A DNA stretch of 64,000 nt from CAYMWF01 sp964394085 [NCBI: uncultured Gemmatimonadota bacterium]. Its GTDB lineage: Bacteria > GCA-2686955 > CAYMWF01. Below, piece by piece: positions 34,774-43,648 of this stretch. The position numbers and the translations under genes were made by a program. Each line of letters begins with the position of its first letter. Position 1 is the stretch's first letter. The stretch is from assembly GCA_964394085.1 (NCBI GenBank), contig CAYMWF010000021.1, positions 11,630 through 75,629 of the forward strand. Direction: 5' to 3'. The notes under the pieces are model-generated. The model was given only the letters and a program-made list of their open reading frames with translations, did not search any database and had not been told where the DNA came from.

Positions 34774-35604
34774 ATGAAATTTCTTTCGAGGATCAATATC
34801 GGCACCTCGGGCTACAGCTACAAAGATTGGGTCGGACCGATATATCCGCCCGGAACCCGAAGCAGTGATTACCTGCACTTTTATACTCAATTGTTCAAAA
34901 CAGTTGAGATTAATAGTACCTATTATCGTCTCTTCGAACCGGCATTCTGCGAAAGCCTTGCCAAACGTACTCCACATGATTTCAGGTTCACTGTAAAAGC
35001 CTTCAAGGAAATCACCCACGAACGGACATCGGACCTTATCAGTGTAAGCAGAAAATTCATTGATTCAATAAAGCCTCTTTCTTACGCTGATAAACTAGGT
35101 GCGGTCTTGCTTCAGTTTCCCTGGTCGTTCAAACCAACAAGAGAAAATCGAATATATCTTCAGCGATTGGGAGAGTGTTTTCGGGATTTGAATCCGGTGG
35201 TGGAGCTCAGGAACAGTAACTGGATAGGCGACAATCTCTTTAAGCTTCTCGAAGATATGAAGCTCGGTTTCTGCGTCGTGGATGAACCACGACTTGATGG
35301 TCTTATGCCGCCTATCGTGGCCAGAACCTCCCCGATCGGTTATATCCGGTTTCACGGGAGAAATGCGGAAAAATGGTGGAATCACGATGCACCTCATGAA
35401 AGATACGATTATCTTTATTCAAAGGAAGAATTGACCGGCTGGCTGCCTGCAATCCAAGAGCTGCTCGAACGGGTCGAGAATCTTTACATCTTCACCAATA
35501 ACCACTATAAAGGGCAGGCTGTCAAGAATGCCTCAATGCTTCATGAGCTGATCGGACTGGAGCGACCGGGGTCGTCCGAGCCATCCCAGGAGCGTCTCTT
35601 CTGA
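34774..35604 (+). CDS. DUF72 (YecE-family) TIM-barrel protein
   Basis: A 276-residue DUF72 protein. Seen: INIGTSGYSYKDW at the N-terminus, FYTQLFKTVEINSTYYR, the F-F-T-VKAF segment, VVELRNSNW, YIRFHGRN, and the C-terminal IFTNNHYKGQAVKNA. Members have a TIM-barrel fold with a conserved pocket but no confirmed reaction. The stop codon overlaps the CTG proposed as start of the next gene. Confidence 0.93.
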   Translation: MKFLSRINIGTSGYSYKDWVGPIYPPGTRSSDYLHFYTQLFKTVEINSTYYRLFEPAFCESLAKRTPHDFRFTVKAFKEITHERTSDLISVSRKFIDSIKPLSYADKLGAVLLQFPWSFKPTRENRIYLQRLGECFRDLNPVVELRNSNWIGDNLFKLLEDMKLGFCVVDEPRLDGLMPPIVARTSPIGYIRFHGRNAEKWWNHDAPHERYDYLYSKEELTGWLPAIQELLERVENLYIFTNNHYKGQAVKNASMLHELIGLERPGSSEPSQERLF

Positions 35605-37316
35605 AAAAAATCAACCATCGGGCGATTTACGGATTAGCAGCCGTATTCATCTTCTCGATATTGTCCTGGTATGCGGGGGGGCGGTATCCGGGAGGGTTCG
35701 AGAGTGGGAGAGACGGCGCCGACTACGCCGGTATCGCCAGTCACATCATACAGGATGGATGCTTCTGCTCTGATGTGATCTATCCGCTGTACCTCTTTTT
35801 CGATTTTATCGACTCCGAAGAAATAGCGGCTGGAAACCCGGTTCCCCAGCTGAACCGGCAACCGGTTTTTCCAATATACCTCGCCGGTGCGTTTTATATG
35901 TTCGGCATATCGGAGCAAATCGCCGAAATCGCTGCATTTCTGCCGATTATCGCCGTTGCCGTTCTGCTCCTGCTCGGCGGGTGGAAAATTTTCAACTATG
36001 AGACCGGATTATCAGCCGCCTTACTTTACCTTTCGCATCCGAACATTGTCCGGAATAGTGTCAAGACCCTCTCGGAACCCCTCGCAACTCTTTTTTTATT
36101 ATCGATTATCCTGTTTCTTCCCGGTATATACCGATCGAAAAATCGGAACATGCTCGCAATCCTGCTGCTTGGGGTGCTCTCCGGTTTACTGGCCCTTACG
36201 AAACTTCCGATGATTCTGGTATTACCATTAATCGTTTCAATCGCTTTCTTTTCTGAAACACGAAAGTTGAAAGCACTGGCCGTTTGGGCTTGCGTGTTTG
36301 GACTTTTACTCCTTCCCTGGTTCATGAGAAACGTCTCGATCACCGGAAATCCCCTCTTTTCAATCCAGAGCTACTGCGAAGTAACGAAATTCCTTCCCGG
36401 AACGGCGCCTTATGAAGCACATCGTTCCCTGGAACCGGTCACATACCTGCAGGCTGCCGCCAGCAACCCCGTTCTCCTGGGGCAGACATTTCTACGGGGA
36501 GTAGCTGTAACCTTTCTTGGAACATTGCGTCTCGTATTCTGGTTGCTGCCATTTTTTCTCATTCACTCGATTTTGCGTCTTGTATTCTCCCATAAAACAG
36601 AATCGGAAGAGGATGAATCCAGAAAGAAACCTCCGCCAAAGAGCATTGAACCGACAGGTACTCTTGTTTCGGAAACGCCCACACCCGGCAACTTCGACAC
36701 TCGAGCTCCAGCCGGACTGTTTATCAACAAGGCTCAATACAGGTTCACTAAAATATCCATCCTGACATATGCTGCCAGCGGCATTCTGTATGCAATCCTC
36801 AGCCCGGATTTACGTCACCTTCTGCCCATTCTGCCGCTGATCGTCCTATCAGCGGCTGGTCTATTCGAACAGCGATTTCCCCTGAAACCAAAATTCTGTA
36901 TTCTTGCATCCATAGCCGCTGCCCTGTTGAATCTTACAATCCTGTCGATGGGAAATGTCCCGTATGATACCGGTAGTTCGAAAACTCGAAGCAGTGCGGA
37001 GGAGATCGAGAGGCTGGTTCAAACTCGCGGCCCGATCATTTCCGACCAGACCACTTCCCTCGCATGGTTCCTCGACAGAAGCGTGATTTGGCTCCCTGTG
37101 GATCAACCGACTTTGGAAGCAATCTGTTCAAGAACGAAACCCGGCGCGATATTCCTGTCGGATATTCTAGGGAGTAATTACCTGGTACCTTACGGTGGGA
37201 GAAACGAGCTGGAAAGCCAGATATCAAACCTCGGTTTCGAACCCGTACCTCTATCAACCCAGGGAACTCTTTTTATCAAACCGGTTGAAAACCGAAAAGA
37301 TGTCAGTGAAAATTGA
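35601..37316 (+). CDS. GT39/ArnT-like membrane glycosyltransferase, probable CTG start
   Basis: A 571-residue polytopic protein with about ten hydrophobic segments, resembling the PMT/ArnT glycosyltransferase fold: a first helix, then a loop with an acidic GRDGADYAGIASHII motif where these enzymes place a catalytic Asp, then a helical bundle and a soluble C-terminal part. Donors are usually lipid-linked sugars. No ATG lies near the true N-terminus. A CTG with AGGAG eight bases upstream gives (M)KKINHRAIYGLAAVF, a complete basic-then-hydrophobic first helix; the first conventional start, TTG at 35661, would cut that helix. Confidence 0.75.
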   Translation: MKKINHRAIYGLAAVFIFSILSWYAGGRYPGGFESGRDGADYAGIASHIIQDGCFCSDVIYPLYLFFDFIDSEEIAAGNPVPQLNRQPVFPIYLAGAFYMFGISEQIAEIAAFLPIIAVAVLLLLGGWKIFNYETGLSAALLYLSHPNIVRNSVKTLSEPLATLFLLSIILFLPGIYRSKNRNMLAILLLGVLSGLLALTKLPMILVLPLIVSIAFFSETRKLKALAVWACVFGLLLLPWFMRNVSITGNPLFSIQSYCEVTKFLPGTAPYEAHRSLEPVTYLQAAASNPVLLGQTFLRGVAVTFLGTLRLVFWLLPFFLIHSILRLVFSHKTESEEDESRKKPPPKSIEPTGTLVSETPTPGNFDTRAPAGLFINKAQYRFTKISILTYAASGILYAILSPDLRHLLPILPLIVLSAAGLFEQRFPLKPKFCILASIAAALLNLTILSMGNVPYDTGSSKTRSSAEEIERLVQTRGPIISDQTTSLAWFLDRSVIWLPVDQPTLEAICSRTKPGAIFLSDILGSNYLVPYGGRNELESQISNLGFEPVPLSTQGTLFIKPVENRKDVSEN

Positions 37317-37454
37317 AAATCTCTTCCTGAATTGATTCAAATTCCCAGTTCGCTGTTTGAAATCGATCTGCGGGATTCACACTGAAATATGCATAGTGAG
37401 TGAAGAAGACCGGAATATGAAATGGGTAGTGAAAAACCGGGCCGGGCATGCATC

Positions 37455-38225
37455 CTAACAGGAGGGCGAACGGGATATTCTCCGGTAGAAGACAACGAGA
37501 GCCGCACTCACAGCAAGATTCAAAGACTCCACGTTACCTGACATCGGAATCTTAACCATATTTTCACATAACGATACCGTGGCTTTGGGGACTCCGTGGT
37601 GTTCCCCTCCGAAAACAAAAGCCGAAAATCCCTTCGGATCCATTTCGAACAAATTATTGCAGGCTTTCGCAGAAAGACCGGTAACAGGTAACCCTTTCTC
37701 TCGGCAAATTCGTTCAACTTCAGAGAGTTCGGTGATTTCTGCTACCGGAACTCTGAAAATGGATCCCATAGTAGCTCTGACAACCTTCGGGTTAAATATT
37801 TCTACACTATCGCCTGTCAGCAGGATACCGGCGATTCCCCCGGCTTCCGCTGTCCTGATTACGGTTCCGAGATTGCCTGGATCACTAATTGATTCAAAAA
37901 TAAGCAAATCCCCGGGCGGCCAGAATCCGGGCGGTTTCCATATCGGCTTTCCTGCGAGAGCGACGATCCCCGCAGGGCTGACAGTATCACACAATCTATC
38001 AAGTGCTCCGGGACGAAGTTTTTCGAGGTTAACATTTTGTTCTGCGAGCCTTTGAAGAAGATGTCGTCCGGCAACTGTCCGTTCAATCCTGTCATCCCAG
38101 AAGATGTATTCAAGTCGTGCATTCGCTTGAAGTGCATCCTCGATTATCCTTGTTCCCTCGATGAGGAAAAGATCATCGTCCCTCCTGTCCTTCTTTTTTC
38201 TCAATGCTACAGCTCTTTTAAACAA
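37455..38225 (-). CDS. TrmH/SpoU-family RNA 2'-O-methyltransferase
   Basis: A 256-residue SPOUT methyltransferase. Motif 1 is DPGNLGTVIRTAEA, motif 2 FVFGGEHHGVP and motif 3 IPMSGNVESLNLAVSAALV, forming the knotted SAM site. An N-terminal substrate-binding region (RRDDDLFLIEGTRIIEDAL) is of the L30e-like type. The target is rRNA or tRNA ribose; which one is unclear. The start is TTG with AGGGAT upstream; the next in-frame stop upstream is close, so the N-terminus is shorter than in some relatives. Confidence 0.92.
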   Translation of the reverse strand: MFKRAVALRKKKDRRDDDLFLIEGTRIIEDALQANARLEYIFWDDRIERTVAGRHLLQRLAEQNVNLEKLRPGALDRLCDTVSPAGIVALAGKPIWKPPGFWPPGDLLIFESISDPGNLGTVIRTAEAGGIAGILLTGDSVEIFNPKVVRATMGSIFRVPVAEITELSEVERICREKGLPVTGLSAKACNNLFEMDPKGFSAFVFGGEHHGVPKATVSLCENMVKIPMSGNVESLNLAVSAALVVFYRRISRSPSC

Positions 38226-38451
38226 CGCTGATCCCTATCCTTCCACCAGTGTGCATAAGCCGGGCAATTTGCAAATAAGAAAGCAGAACCCTCTCTGACA
38301 AACAGAAGTCTCGCCCTCACCGTCAAATTTCGCGCAAAGCGTATCTCCTTATTATACAACAAATTAGCTCTTATTCATGCTGTATCTGCAAGGTTGGCAT
38401 GCATGTTGCAATTTTAGCCTGTTGAAAATCGAATCGGGAGAGGTTGAAAAA

Positions 38452-39216
38452 ATGAAATCCTACCGATATATCAATTTCGAAAACAGGCAGGAACAGGATG
38501 AACCATCATCCTTTTTTATGCTGAACTGCTTTCTCAGATCCAGGATACACCTTGGACTCGAATCGAACGAAACTGTTTTCGATGAAGATGTCAACATCTA
38601 TATCGCCAACCTCCTCGATCGTCTTACCTATCAACCGGAAGTCTACCAGCATGATGATCGAATATCAAAACATGATTCGGATATAGCTCTACTGGTATCG
38701 GCAGCTTCGAATAACAGGGAAAGTTTCGAAGTATACAGACAAAACGCTGACTATCTCTTGCTGAAACTCGGATTATTCAGCGGAGACTTCGACAAGCCGC
38801 CCCGGCCGAAGCGATTCTGGGAGCAGGAACTCGGGTTTTACGAAAAGCGAGCCCGCGCCTACTACCGATTCGCTGCAAGTTACGCGGAAAGGGCTTTCGG
38901 AAACTACTCCGCCCTGGCCGGCATCATGGAGAAAATAAGTAACGATTTCGCTAAGTATTTACTTCTGATAAGACACTTGAAAATCGAGTACATGAACTTC
39001 CATCGGAAGTTCAGCCCGGGTGAATTCTATCATATGACGAAACAACTCGATGCTGATGTGATCTTACAGACACCGGAGTATCTCAGAAACCAGTTTCTCG
39101 ATCTCTATTCGAAATGGATGAAAACAGGAAAGAAGAGCCTGAAGCAGGAAATCAACGCCGCCGCTGAAAGGGTCAGGCAAGTTGACCCTGACTTCAGTTT
39201 CCAGGATCTGAAATGA
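38452..39216 (+). CDS. Unknown cytoplasmic helical protein
   Basis: A 254-residue protein with no signal peptide or membrane helix and no family I recognise. It is rich in Tyr, Phe, Arg and Glu and looks alpha-helical throughout. Local features include YRYINFENRQE at the start, an FWEQELGFYEKRARAYYRFA segment near the middle and NQFLDLYSKWMKTGK near the end. The ATG has GGGAGAGG about nine bases upstream, which supports expression. Confidence 0.65.
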   Translation: MKSYRYINFENRQEQDEPSSFFMLNCFLRSRIHLGLESNETVFDEDVNIYIANLLDRLTYQPEVYQHDDRISKHDSDIALLVSAASNNRESFEVYRQNADYLLLKLGLFSGDFDKPPRPKRFWEQELGFYEKRARAYYRFAASYAERAFGNYSALAGIMEKISNDFAKYLLLIRHLKIEYMNFHRKFSPGEFYHMTKQLDADVILQTPEYLRNQFLDLYSKWMKTGKKSLKQEINAAAERVRQVDPDFSFQDLK

Positions 39217-39349
39217 CGAGGGGAGTGGGGTATCTATGCGAACGATTCTCGATATGGCCCTAAACGCTGCAACTACTCCTTCAACTCAGTCTCTCATCTT
39301 CCCAAATATCCCCGCTCCCTGTTAAATTTTTTATCTCCCAATAATTGTT

Positions 39350-39372
39350 CGAACCGACCTCAGGTCGGTTCG
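39350..39372. repeat. Near-perfect 11-bp palindrome
   Basis: CGAACCGACCT, one base, AGGTCGGTTCG. It lies between two convergent genes and has no T-tract, so it may be an RNA-end structure or a protein-binding palindrome. Confidence 0.4.
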
Positions 39373-39395
39373 ATCTATTGGTGGACAAATTCAAC

Positions 39396-39442
39396 AAAAA
39401 AAATCTCCGCGGCATCTTCCGAATCCGGCGGATGACGCGGAG
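39396..39442 (-). terminator. Intrinsic terminator
   Basis: On the minus strand a GC-rich hairpin (outer arms CTCCGCG and CGCGGAG, inner GATG/CATC pairs) is followed by A then eight T. It lies about 30 bases past the stop of the tail-anchored protein gene. Confidence 0.75.
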
Positions 39443-39473
39443 TTTATATTGATGATTCGTGAGAAAAGCGGTT

Positions 39474-40064
39474 CTAGAATCCCTTCATCAATATCAGTGT
39501 TCCGAAAAAGAATACTGTAAAAAACAGTGTCGTTGATAATACTAGAAGTGGGAATTTATTCGCTTTTTTTTCAGATGGGAGATCGGTTTTCTTAATCCCA
39601 TTGTCATCGTCAGGCTCAGGGCTCTCCTTCGAAACATGAGCGACTGCTTCTACGGATTTAAGCAGTCTGGTTTCTTTTCTGAGCCTGTTGCGCCGCAATT
39701 CGGGATCGGTTTCTTTTTTGATCATTTCTGCCGCGCCGGGTGCAACCTCTTCGATGGCATCGAGAATAAGGCACTTGTTCTTGATTATCTGCCTGACTTT
39801 CAAAACCACGATGTCCGCTCCGGACAGATTCTCGTTAGTCTGCCGTTCCTCCAGCTGGGCGCTCTCCGCAAGCTGATTCGCACGGATAATCGACAGCTTA
39901 TTATTCAACCTGACGAGTTCCAGACTGTCTCTGATAGTACCCGCTATCGCTTTGCCGCATGTATCAGAAAATTCCTCGAGGTGCTTCAAGAGGTCTCTCT
40001 CGGACAACGACATGAGGTACGATTCGTGGATGAAGTCTTCTACTATTTTTGATACTTCCGTCAT
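39474..40064 (-). CDS. Tail-anchored coiled-coil membrane protein, unknown
   Basis: A 196-residue protein. The first 130 residues are helical (VSKIVEDFIHESYLMSLSERDLLKHLEEF, then DSLELVRLNNKLSIIRANQL), then a charged linker rich in Asp, Glu and Lys, and one C-terminal membrane helix (about 172-191) before a short tail. The ATG has GAGAGGAAA upstream and was preferred over an upstream ATG. A strong terminator follows. No function can be assigned; it lies downstream of a histidine kinase with a 245-base gap. Confidence 0.7.
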   Translation of the reverse strand: MTEVSKIVEDFIHESYLMSLSERDLLKHLEEFSDTCGKAIAGTIRDSLELVRLNNKLSIIRANQLAESAQLEERQTNENLSGADIVVLKVRQIIKNKCLILDAIEEVAPGAAEMIKKETDPELRRNRLRKETRLLKSVEAVAHVSKESPEPDDDNGIKKTDLPSEKKANKFPLLVLSTTLFFTVFFFGTLILMKGF

Positions 40065-40309
40065 TTTTTCCTCTCGCTTTGACAACCGTCTGACAGTCAG
40101 ATAAGGCAATTTCCATGCCATGGGTCGATTCATGCCGGAAGAACAATTGAAAGAGACAGAAACTCCTTGTAAACAATAGCGCTTAGCAGTCTTTTAAGCT
40201 GTATGACACCTGGTTGGGAAATAGGAACATTTTTTCCGTTTCGTCCTTGCGAGGAATTCTTCTGGGGGAAATCGCGTTTTCAGATGCGGATTTTTTCGCC
40301 GTCAGGGCT

Positions 40310-41050
40310 TTAAGAACGTGTGTATTGCGGTAAAGGGAGCAGAATAGACAGGGCAGGATTGTTATCATCGAAAAACAGCATACCGCCATGATTATCAAGG
40401 ATCTGATTTACAAGAGAAAGACCAAGACCCTTGCCCAGCGGATTTCCGGGCAGAAGAGGATTGAACCATCCTCGTAAGCGGCTACCGGATGAATGCTCTC
40501 TGAGATCTGACAGTTTTAGAAAACAATACCCATAATCGAATCGAATATTGATAAGGATCCTGCCGGATCCGAATGGTTCGTGAATGGCATTTCTCAGGAG
40601 AATAAAAATCACCTGTGAAATCTGCATCCGGTCGACCCGGATTTCGCTGGTCTGTTCAGGGCATTCAATTTCGATATCGATTCCGACCTTTTTCAGGTCT
40701 CGGTCCAGATGGGAACACGAATCCTCAATTATTTCGAAAATAGATACGGGCTCGCAGACCGGCTGTCCAGGGCTGGTATAGCAGGACAGTTCTTCCAGGT
40801 AGGCCTCGAGGCGCTCCACTTCTTCTTTGATGATATCCAACTTGAGGGCTTGCTCCCTGCCCAGGGCTGAATCCTTGCGCAACTGACGTGTGTATCCACC
40901 GACAGCGACAAGCCTGTTTCTGATCTCATGCGCTATAAGACCGACGATTTCGTCCTGCGCCAGCTTTCTTTCTGCATCAAGCAGAGAAGCACTCAGAGAA
41001 CGTTCGTTCCAATGATGGTTCCGGGTTTCGGTGATTTTCCCGTTAAACAT
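40310..41050 (-). CDS. Soluble sensor-less histidine kinase
   Basis: A 246-residue kinase without membrane helix or recognisable sensor. The dimerisation/phosphoacceptor helix carries HEIRN near residue 42 (GLIAHEIRNRLVAVGGY). In the catalytic domain the N box is weak (FILLRNAIHEP, lacking the usual NLLxNA-x-(E/K)A form), a DxGxG G1 box is not evident, and the G2 box GKGLGLSLV is good. The ATP lid may therefore be atypical. No response regulator is in the window, so it is an orphan. It lies behind a small FlgM-like gene with a strong hairpin between them. Confidence 0.82.
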   Translation of the reverse strand: MFNGKITETRNHHWNERSLSASLLDAERKLAQDEIVGLIAHEIRNRLVAVGGYTRQLRKDSALGREQALKLDIIKEEVERLEAYLEELSCYTSPGQPVCEPVSIFEIIEDSCSHLDRDLKKVGIDIEIECPEQTSEIRVDRMQISQVIFILLRNAIHEPFGSGRILINIRFDYGYCFLKLSDLREHSSGSRLRGWFNPLLPGNPLGKGLGLSLVNQILDNHGGMLFFDDNNPALSILLPLPQYTRS

Positions 41051-41086
41051 CCTTGTTTTCCCTTAATAAACGAACGCCAGAAAAGA

Positions 41087-41119
41087 CTCAGCCTTCCCGG
41101 GTTTATCGGGAAGGCTGAG
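41087..41119 (-). terminator. 13-bp perfect hairpin terminator between FlgM-like gene and kinase
   Basis: Arms CTCAGCCTTCCCG and CGGGAAGGCTGAG, with a 7-base loop. On the minus strand the tail reads TCTTTTCT. It ends 36 bases before the kinase start. Confidence 0.7.
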
Positions 41120-41142
41120 CTGGAGAAATGAGAATGGTGATA

Positions 41143-41358
41143 CTAGGAACCGCTCCAGCATTCGTAAAAAGCTCTCGCGGCTTTCCTGACATTTTCCTGT
41201 CTTTCATATACACCGTCATCGAGTTTCTTCCTGGCCCGTTCCACAAATTCTTTACGTATATCCGGCAGAACTTCATACTCCGCCCGCAGAAAAGCGTGCA
41301 GGTTTATATTTTCTAAATTCGCCGGATTTTTGCTGTGGTTTCTCTCGTGCCTGTCCAT
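41143..41358 (-). CDS. Small FlgM-like protein
   Basis: A 71-residue protein with a strong GAGGGGG site six bases before its ATG, so I take it as real. The second half, LPDIRKEFVERARKKLDDGVYERQ followed by VRKAARAFYECW, follows the pattern of FlgM-type anti-sigma-28 proteins (R-x4-V-x3-K/R-x-I/L-x2-G-x-Y, then a helix). FlgM holds back FliA in flagellar gene control. No flagellar gene lies in this window, so the resemblance may only reflect a shared helical anti-sigma or regulatory fold. Confidence 0.5.
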   Translation of the reverse strand: MDRHERNHSKNPANLENINLHAFLRAEYEVLPDIRKEFVERARKKLDDGVYERQENVRKAARAFYECWSGS

Positions 41359-41628
41359 TTTCCCCCTCTTGCGCCAATCTCTGACTTTCAGCGCCAGTTG
41401 TTAGTGCTTTGAAGTTATTCAGATAATCGGAATCTCACATCTTACCTTTAGTCTAAAATCATTGTTTGAAGGTGCCGTCTCGTCCTAATAATCCTCTAAA
41501 ATCTGATATCCGGCGTCCTATCTTGACATTATGTCCTTCCTGTGTTTTTTTCCAGATTGGGATAATTATCCCCCGGAATACCCGACCAGATATTCCGCCG
41601 GAATCATCCAGTTATTTTTCTAGGGCAA

Positions 41629-42438
41629 ATGCACGACAAAACACTTTTCATCAGTGATACACATTTCGGTCTGGAAGCCCGGCAGAAAGAAATTCGACGC
41701 CTTCGGCTTTTCGAGCGTTTGATGCGGTATGCATTGCAGGAAGCAAAAGAAGTCTGGTTTCTGGGAGATATTTTCGACTTCTGGTTCGAATACCGAAATG
41801 CTGTTCCCGCTGGATATATGGAGCTTCTTCACTGCCTTTCAGGCCTGGGTGAAGCCGGAATAAAAATGAATTTCATCGGAGGAAACCACGATTACTGGAC
41901 GATCGACGCACTCACGAATGAACTCGGAGTAAATTATTTTCGAAAACCTGTAATTCATTCACTTGCCGGGAAACAGGCTTTCATATCCCACGGAGACGAG
42001 TATTCGGGTGGAGAAAGGGGATATATTCTTTTCAAGGAGCTTCTCAGGGCAGGCTGGTTTACAGCGTGTTACAGGCTGCTGCACCCGGATATCGCAATAC
42101 CGGCAGGAAAATCGCTCTCAAGGAGGAGCCGATCCAAACCCAAAGACAGGTTTAAAATCGCTTCACGGTATTTCCGCAACATCGTCAAAACGAAATTTTC
42201 GGAAGGATTCGAAATTGTAATTACGGCACATACTCACTGCCCGGTGTTGCGGGCGGAGGGAACATCCGTATATCTCAACCCGGGAGACTGGCTGCTGCAG
42301 CGGACGTTTGCTGAACTTGACGGAACTGAGCTGAAGCTCATGGAGTGGTCGCCTGAAGATGGACCGGTTCCGCTGGCGGTGACTGATACGAGAGCCCCCC
42401 GATCCACGGATTCATCTGAATTTGGAATCAACCTGTAA
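41629..42438 (+). CDS. LpxH-like UDP-2,3-diacylglucosamine hydrolase
   Basis: A 269-residue calcineurin-type metallophosphoesterase. Metal ligands are in place: Asp10 and His12 in SDTHFG, Asp47 in GDIFDFWF, Asn86-His87 in GGNHDYW, His121 in HGDEYS, and His201/His203 in AHTHCP. The FDFWFEYRN stretch is typical of LpxH and LpxH2 rather than other phosphoesterases. It would remove UMP from UDP-2,3-diacylglucosamine at the membrane to give lipid X in lipid A synthesis. Supports an LPS-bearing cell. Confidence 0.85.
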   Translation: MHDKTLFISDTHFGLEARQKEIRRLRLFERLMRYALQEAKEVWFLGDIFDFWFEYRNAVPAGYMELLHCLSGLGEAGIKMNFIGGNHDYWTIDALTNELGVNYFRKPVIHSLAGKQAFISHGDEYSGGERGYILFKELLRAGWFTACYRLLHPDIAIPAGKSLSRRSRSKPKDRFKIASRYFRNIVKTKFSEGFEIVITAHTHCPVLRAEGTSVYLNPGDWLLQRTFAELDGTELKLMEWSPEDGPVPLAVTDTRAPRSTDSSEFGINL

Positions 42439-42455
42439 AGGAGGTTTTCAGTAAA

Positions 42456-43424
42456 ATGATTAAACATGGAAAACTCATGACCGCCCTTGTATTGATCTCA
42501 ATGCTGATCTTTCTTACCGGATGCAACAGAACAACAACCGAACCTTCCGTTGATGAATTTCTAGAACTGAAAGATTACCTTACAGCCAACGGTCTGGATT
42601 TACCGGCGCTGCTGACCGACTGGCTAATTACGGCCGAAGATATCATCAACAACGGTATCGAGCACTATTACATCATCGATATCCGTGAACGGTCCGATTA
42701 CGTTCTCGGTCATGTTCCCGGATCGGTCAATGTAGCCCTTGCCGACGTTGTTACTCACGAAGAGGAAAACAATGCAGGTACTCTGGCTGTGGTCGTAGTA
42801 AGTTACACGGGCCAGGCGGCAGGTCACGCAGTCGCGGCTCTGCGCCTTAATGGAATAGGCTCGAATGTAATGAAATGGGGAATGAGCGGCTGGCATTCCG
42901 ATTTCGACGAATGGTCCGGGAATACCGGGAACGCGGCGGTCGGTTCTGCCGGCTGGTCGGAGGACGGGGATCCGGAACCGCAGGGAACTTATGACTATCC
43001 GGTTTTCGTTACCGAAAACGAGGACGGGGCTGATATCCTGGCCGACCAGATAGAAAATACAATCCTGGACGGTTTCAAATTTAAGACCATCGATGAGGTT
43101 CTTGAAAATTACGCCGATTACCAGGTGGTTAATTACTGGAGTATCGAAGACTGGAATTACTACGGTCATATAACAGGCGCTTACCAGGTGGATCCAGGTG
43201 CTCTCAACCTCGAAACGATGAGTATGCTCGATCCGGAAACCCCGATCGTTTTCTACTGCTGGACCGGTCATACGGCCTCTGTAATCGTCGCATGGCTTAA
43301 TCTTCTGGGATATGAGGCGTATGATCTGAAATTCAGCGCGAACGGTTTGATTTACAACGACCTTGAAAAGAATAAATGGAATGTCTACAGTATTCCGGAT
43401 TTCGATTACGAAACCGGAAGTTGA
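42456..43424 (+). CDS. Lipoprotein with two rhodanese domains
   Basis: A 322-residue lipoprotein: signal peptide with lipobox ending at Cys23 (IFLTGC). Rhodanese domain 1 (about 60-150) has IIDIRERSDYVLGHVPGS, but its active-site position is Ser116 in SYTGQ instead of Cys. Domain 2 (about 205-300) keeps Cys268 in FYCWTGH. So the second domain may transfer sulfur and the first may be structural or sense an anion. It starts with a strong AAAGGAGG site and is followed by a terminator hairpin. Sits in the envelope, facing the periplasm. Confidence 0.88.
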   Translation: MIKHGKLMTALVLISMLIFLTGCNRTTTEPSVDEFLELKDYLTANGLDLPALLTDWLITAEDIINNGIEHYYIIDIRERSDYVLGHVPGSVNVALADVVTHEEENNAGTLAVVVVSYTGQAAGHAVAALRLNGIGSNVMKWGMSGWHSDFDEWSGNTGNAAVGSAGWSEDGDPEPQGTYDYPVFVTENEDGADILADQIENTILDGFKFKTIDEVLENYADYQVVNYWSIEDWNYYGHITGAYQVDPGALNLETMSMLDPETPIVFYCWTGHTASVIVAWLNLLGYEAYDLKFSANGLIYNDLEKNKWNVYSIPDFDYETGS

Positions 43425-43458
43425 CCATTCTGAGATCTCGGTCCAAGAATCGCGAAAC

Positions 43459-43496
43459 AAGCCGCATGGAAGATATCAAATTCGTGCGGCTTTTCA
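43459..43496 (+). terminator. Intrinsic terminator after the rhodanese lipoprotein
   Basis: Arms AAGCCGCA and TGCGGCTT, an 18-base loop, then TTCATTT. About 35 bases past the stop. Confidence 0.6.
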
Positions 43497-43581
43497 TTTA
43501 CTGGCGAATTTTCGCATGTTTTATTATATTCAATATAGGAGGCGGATAGCCCAGGTATATGGTGTTTGAATAAAATCTGTT

Positions 43582-43609
43582 TTGCGATACATCTATGAGA
43601 CATTAAAAT
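43582..43609 (+). promoter_or_regulatory. Candidate promoter for the beta-helix gene
   Basis: TTGCGA and TAAAAT, spaced 16 bases, place the transcript start near 43616, about 30 bases before the ATG and just upstream of a GAAAGGA site. Confidence 0.45.
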
Positions 43610-43648
43610 ATACCTGACATAAAACTAAAACGAAAGGACCCCGGAGCA

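Noticed and set aside
40183-40398. A 71-codon minus-strand frame after the kinase
   Set aside because: Overlaps the kinase C-terminus in another frame and lacks a ribosome-binding site.
42624-43460. A 278-codon minus-strand frame
   Set aside because: Opposite the double-rhodanese lipoprotein, whose signal peptide and motifs settle the strand.
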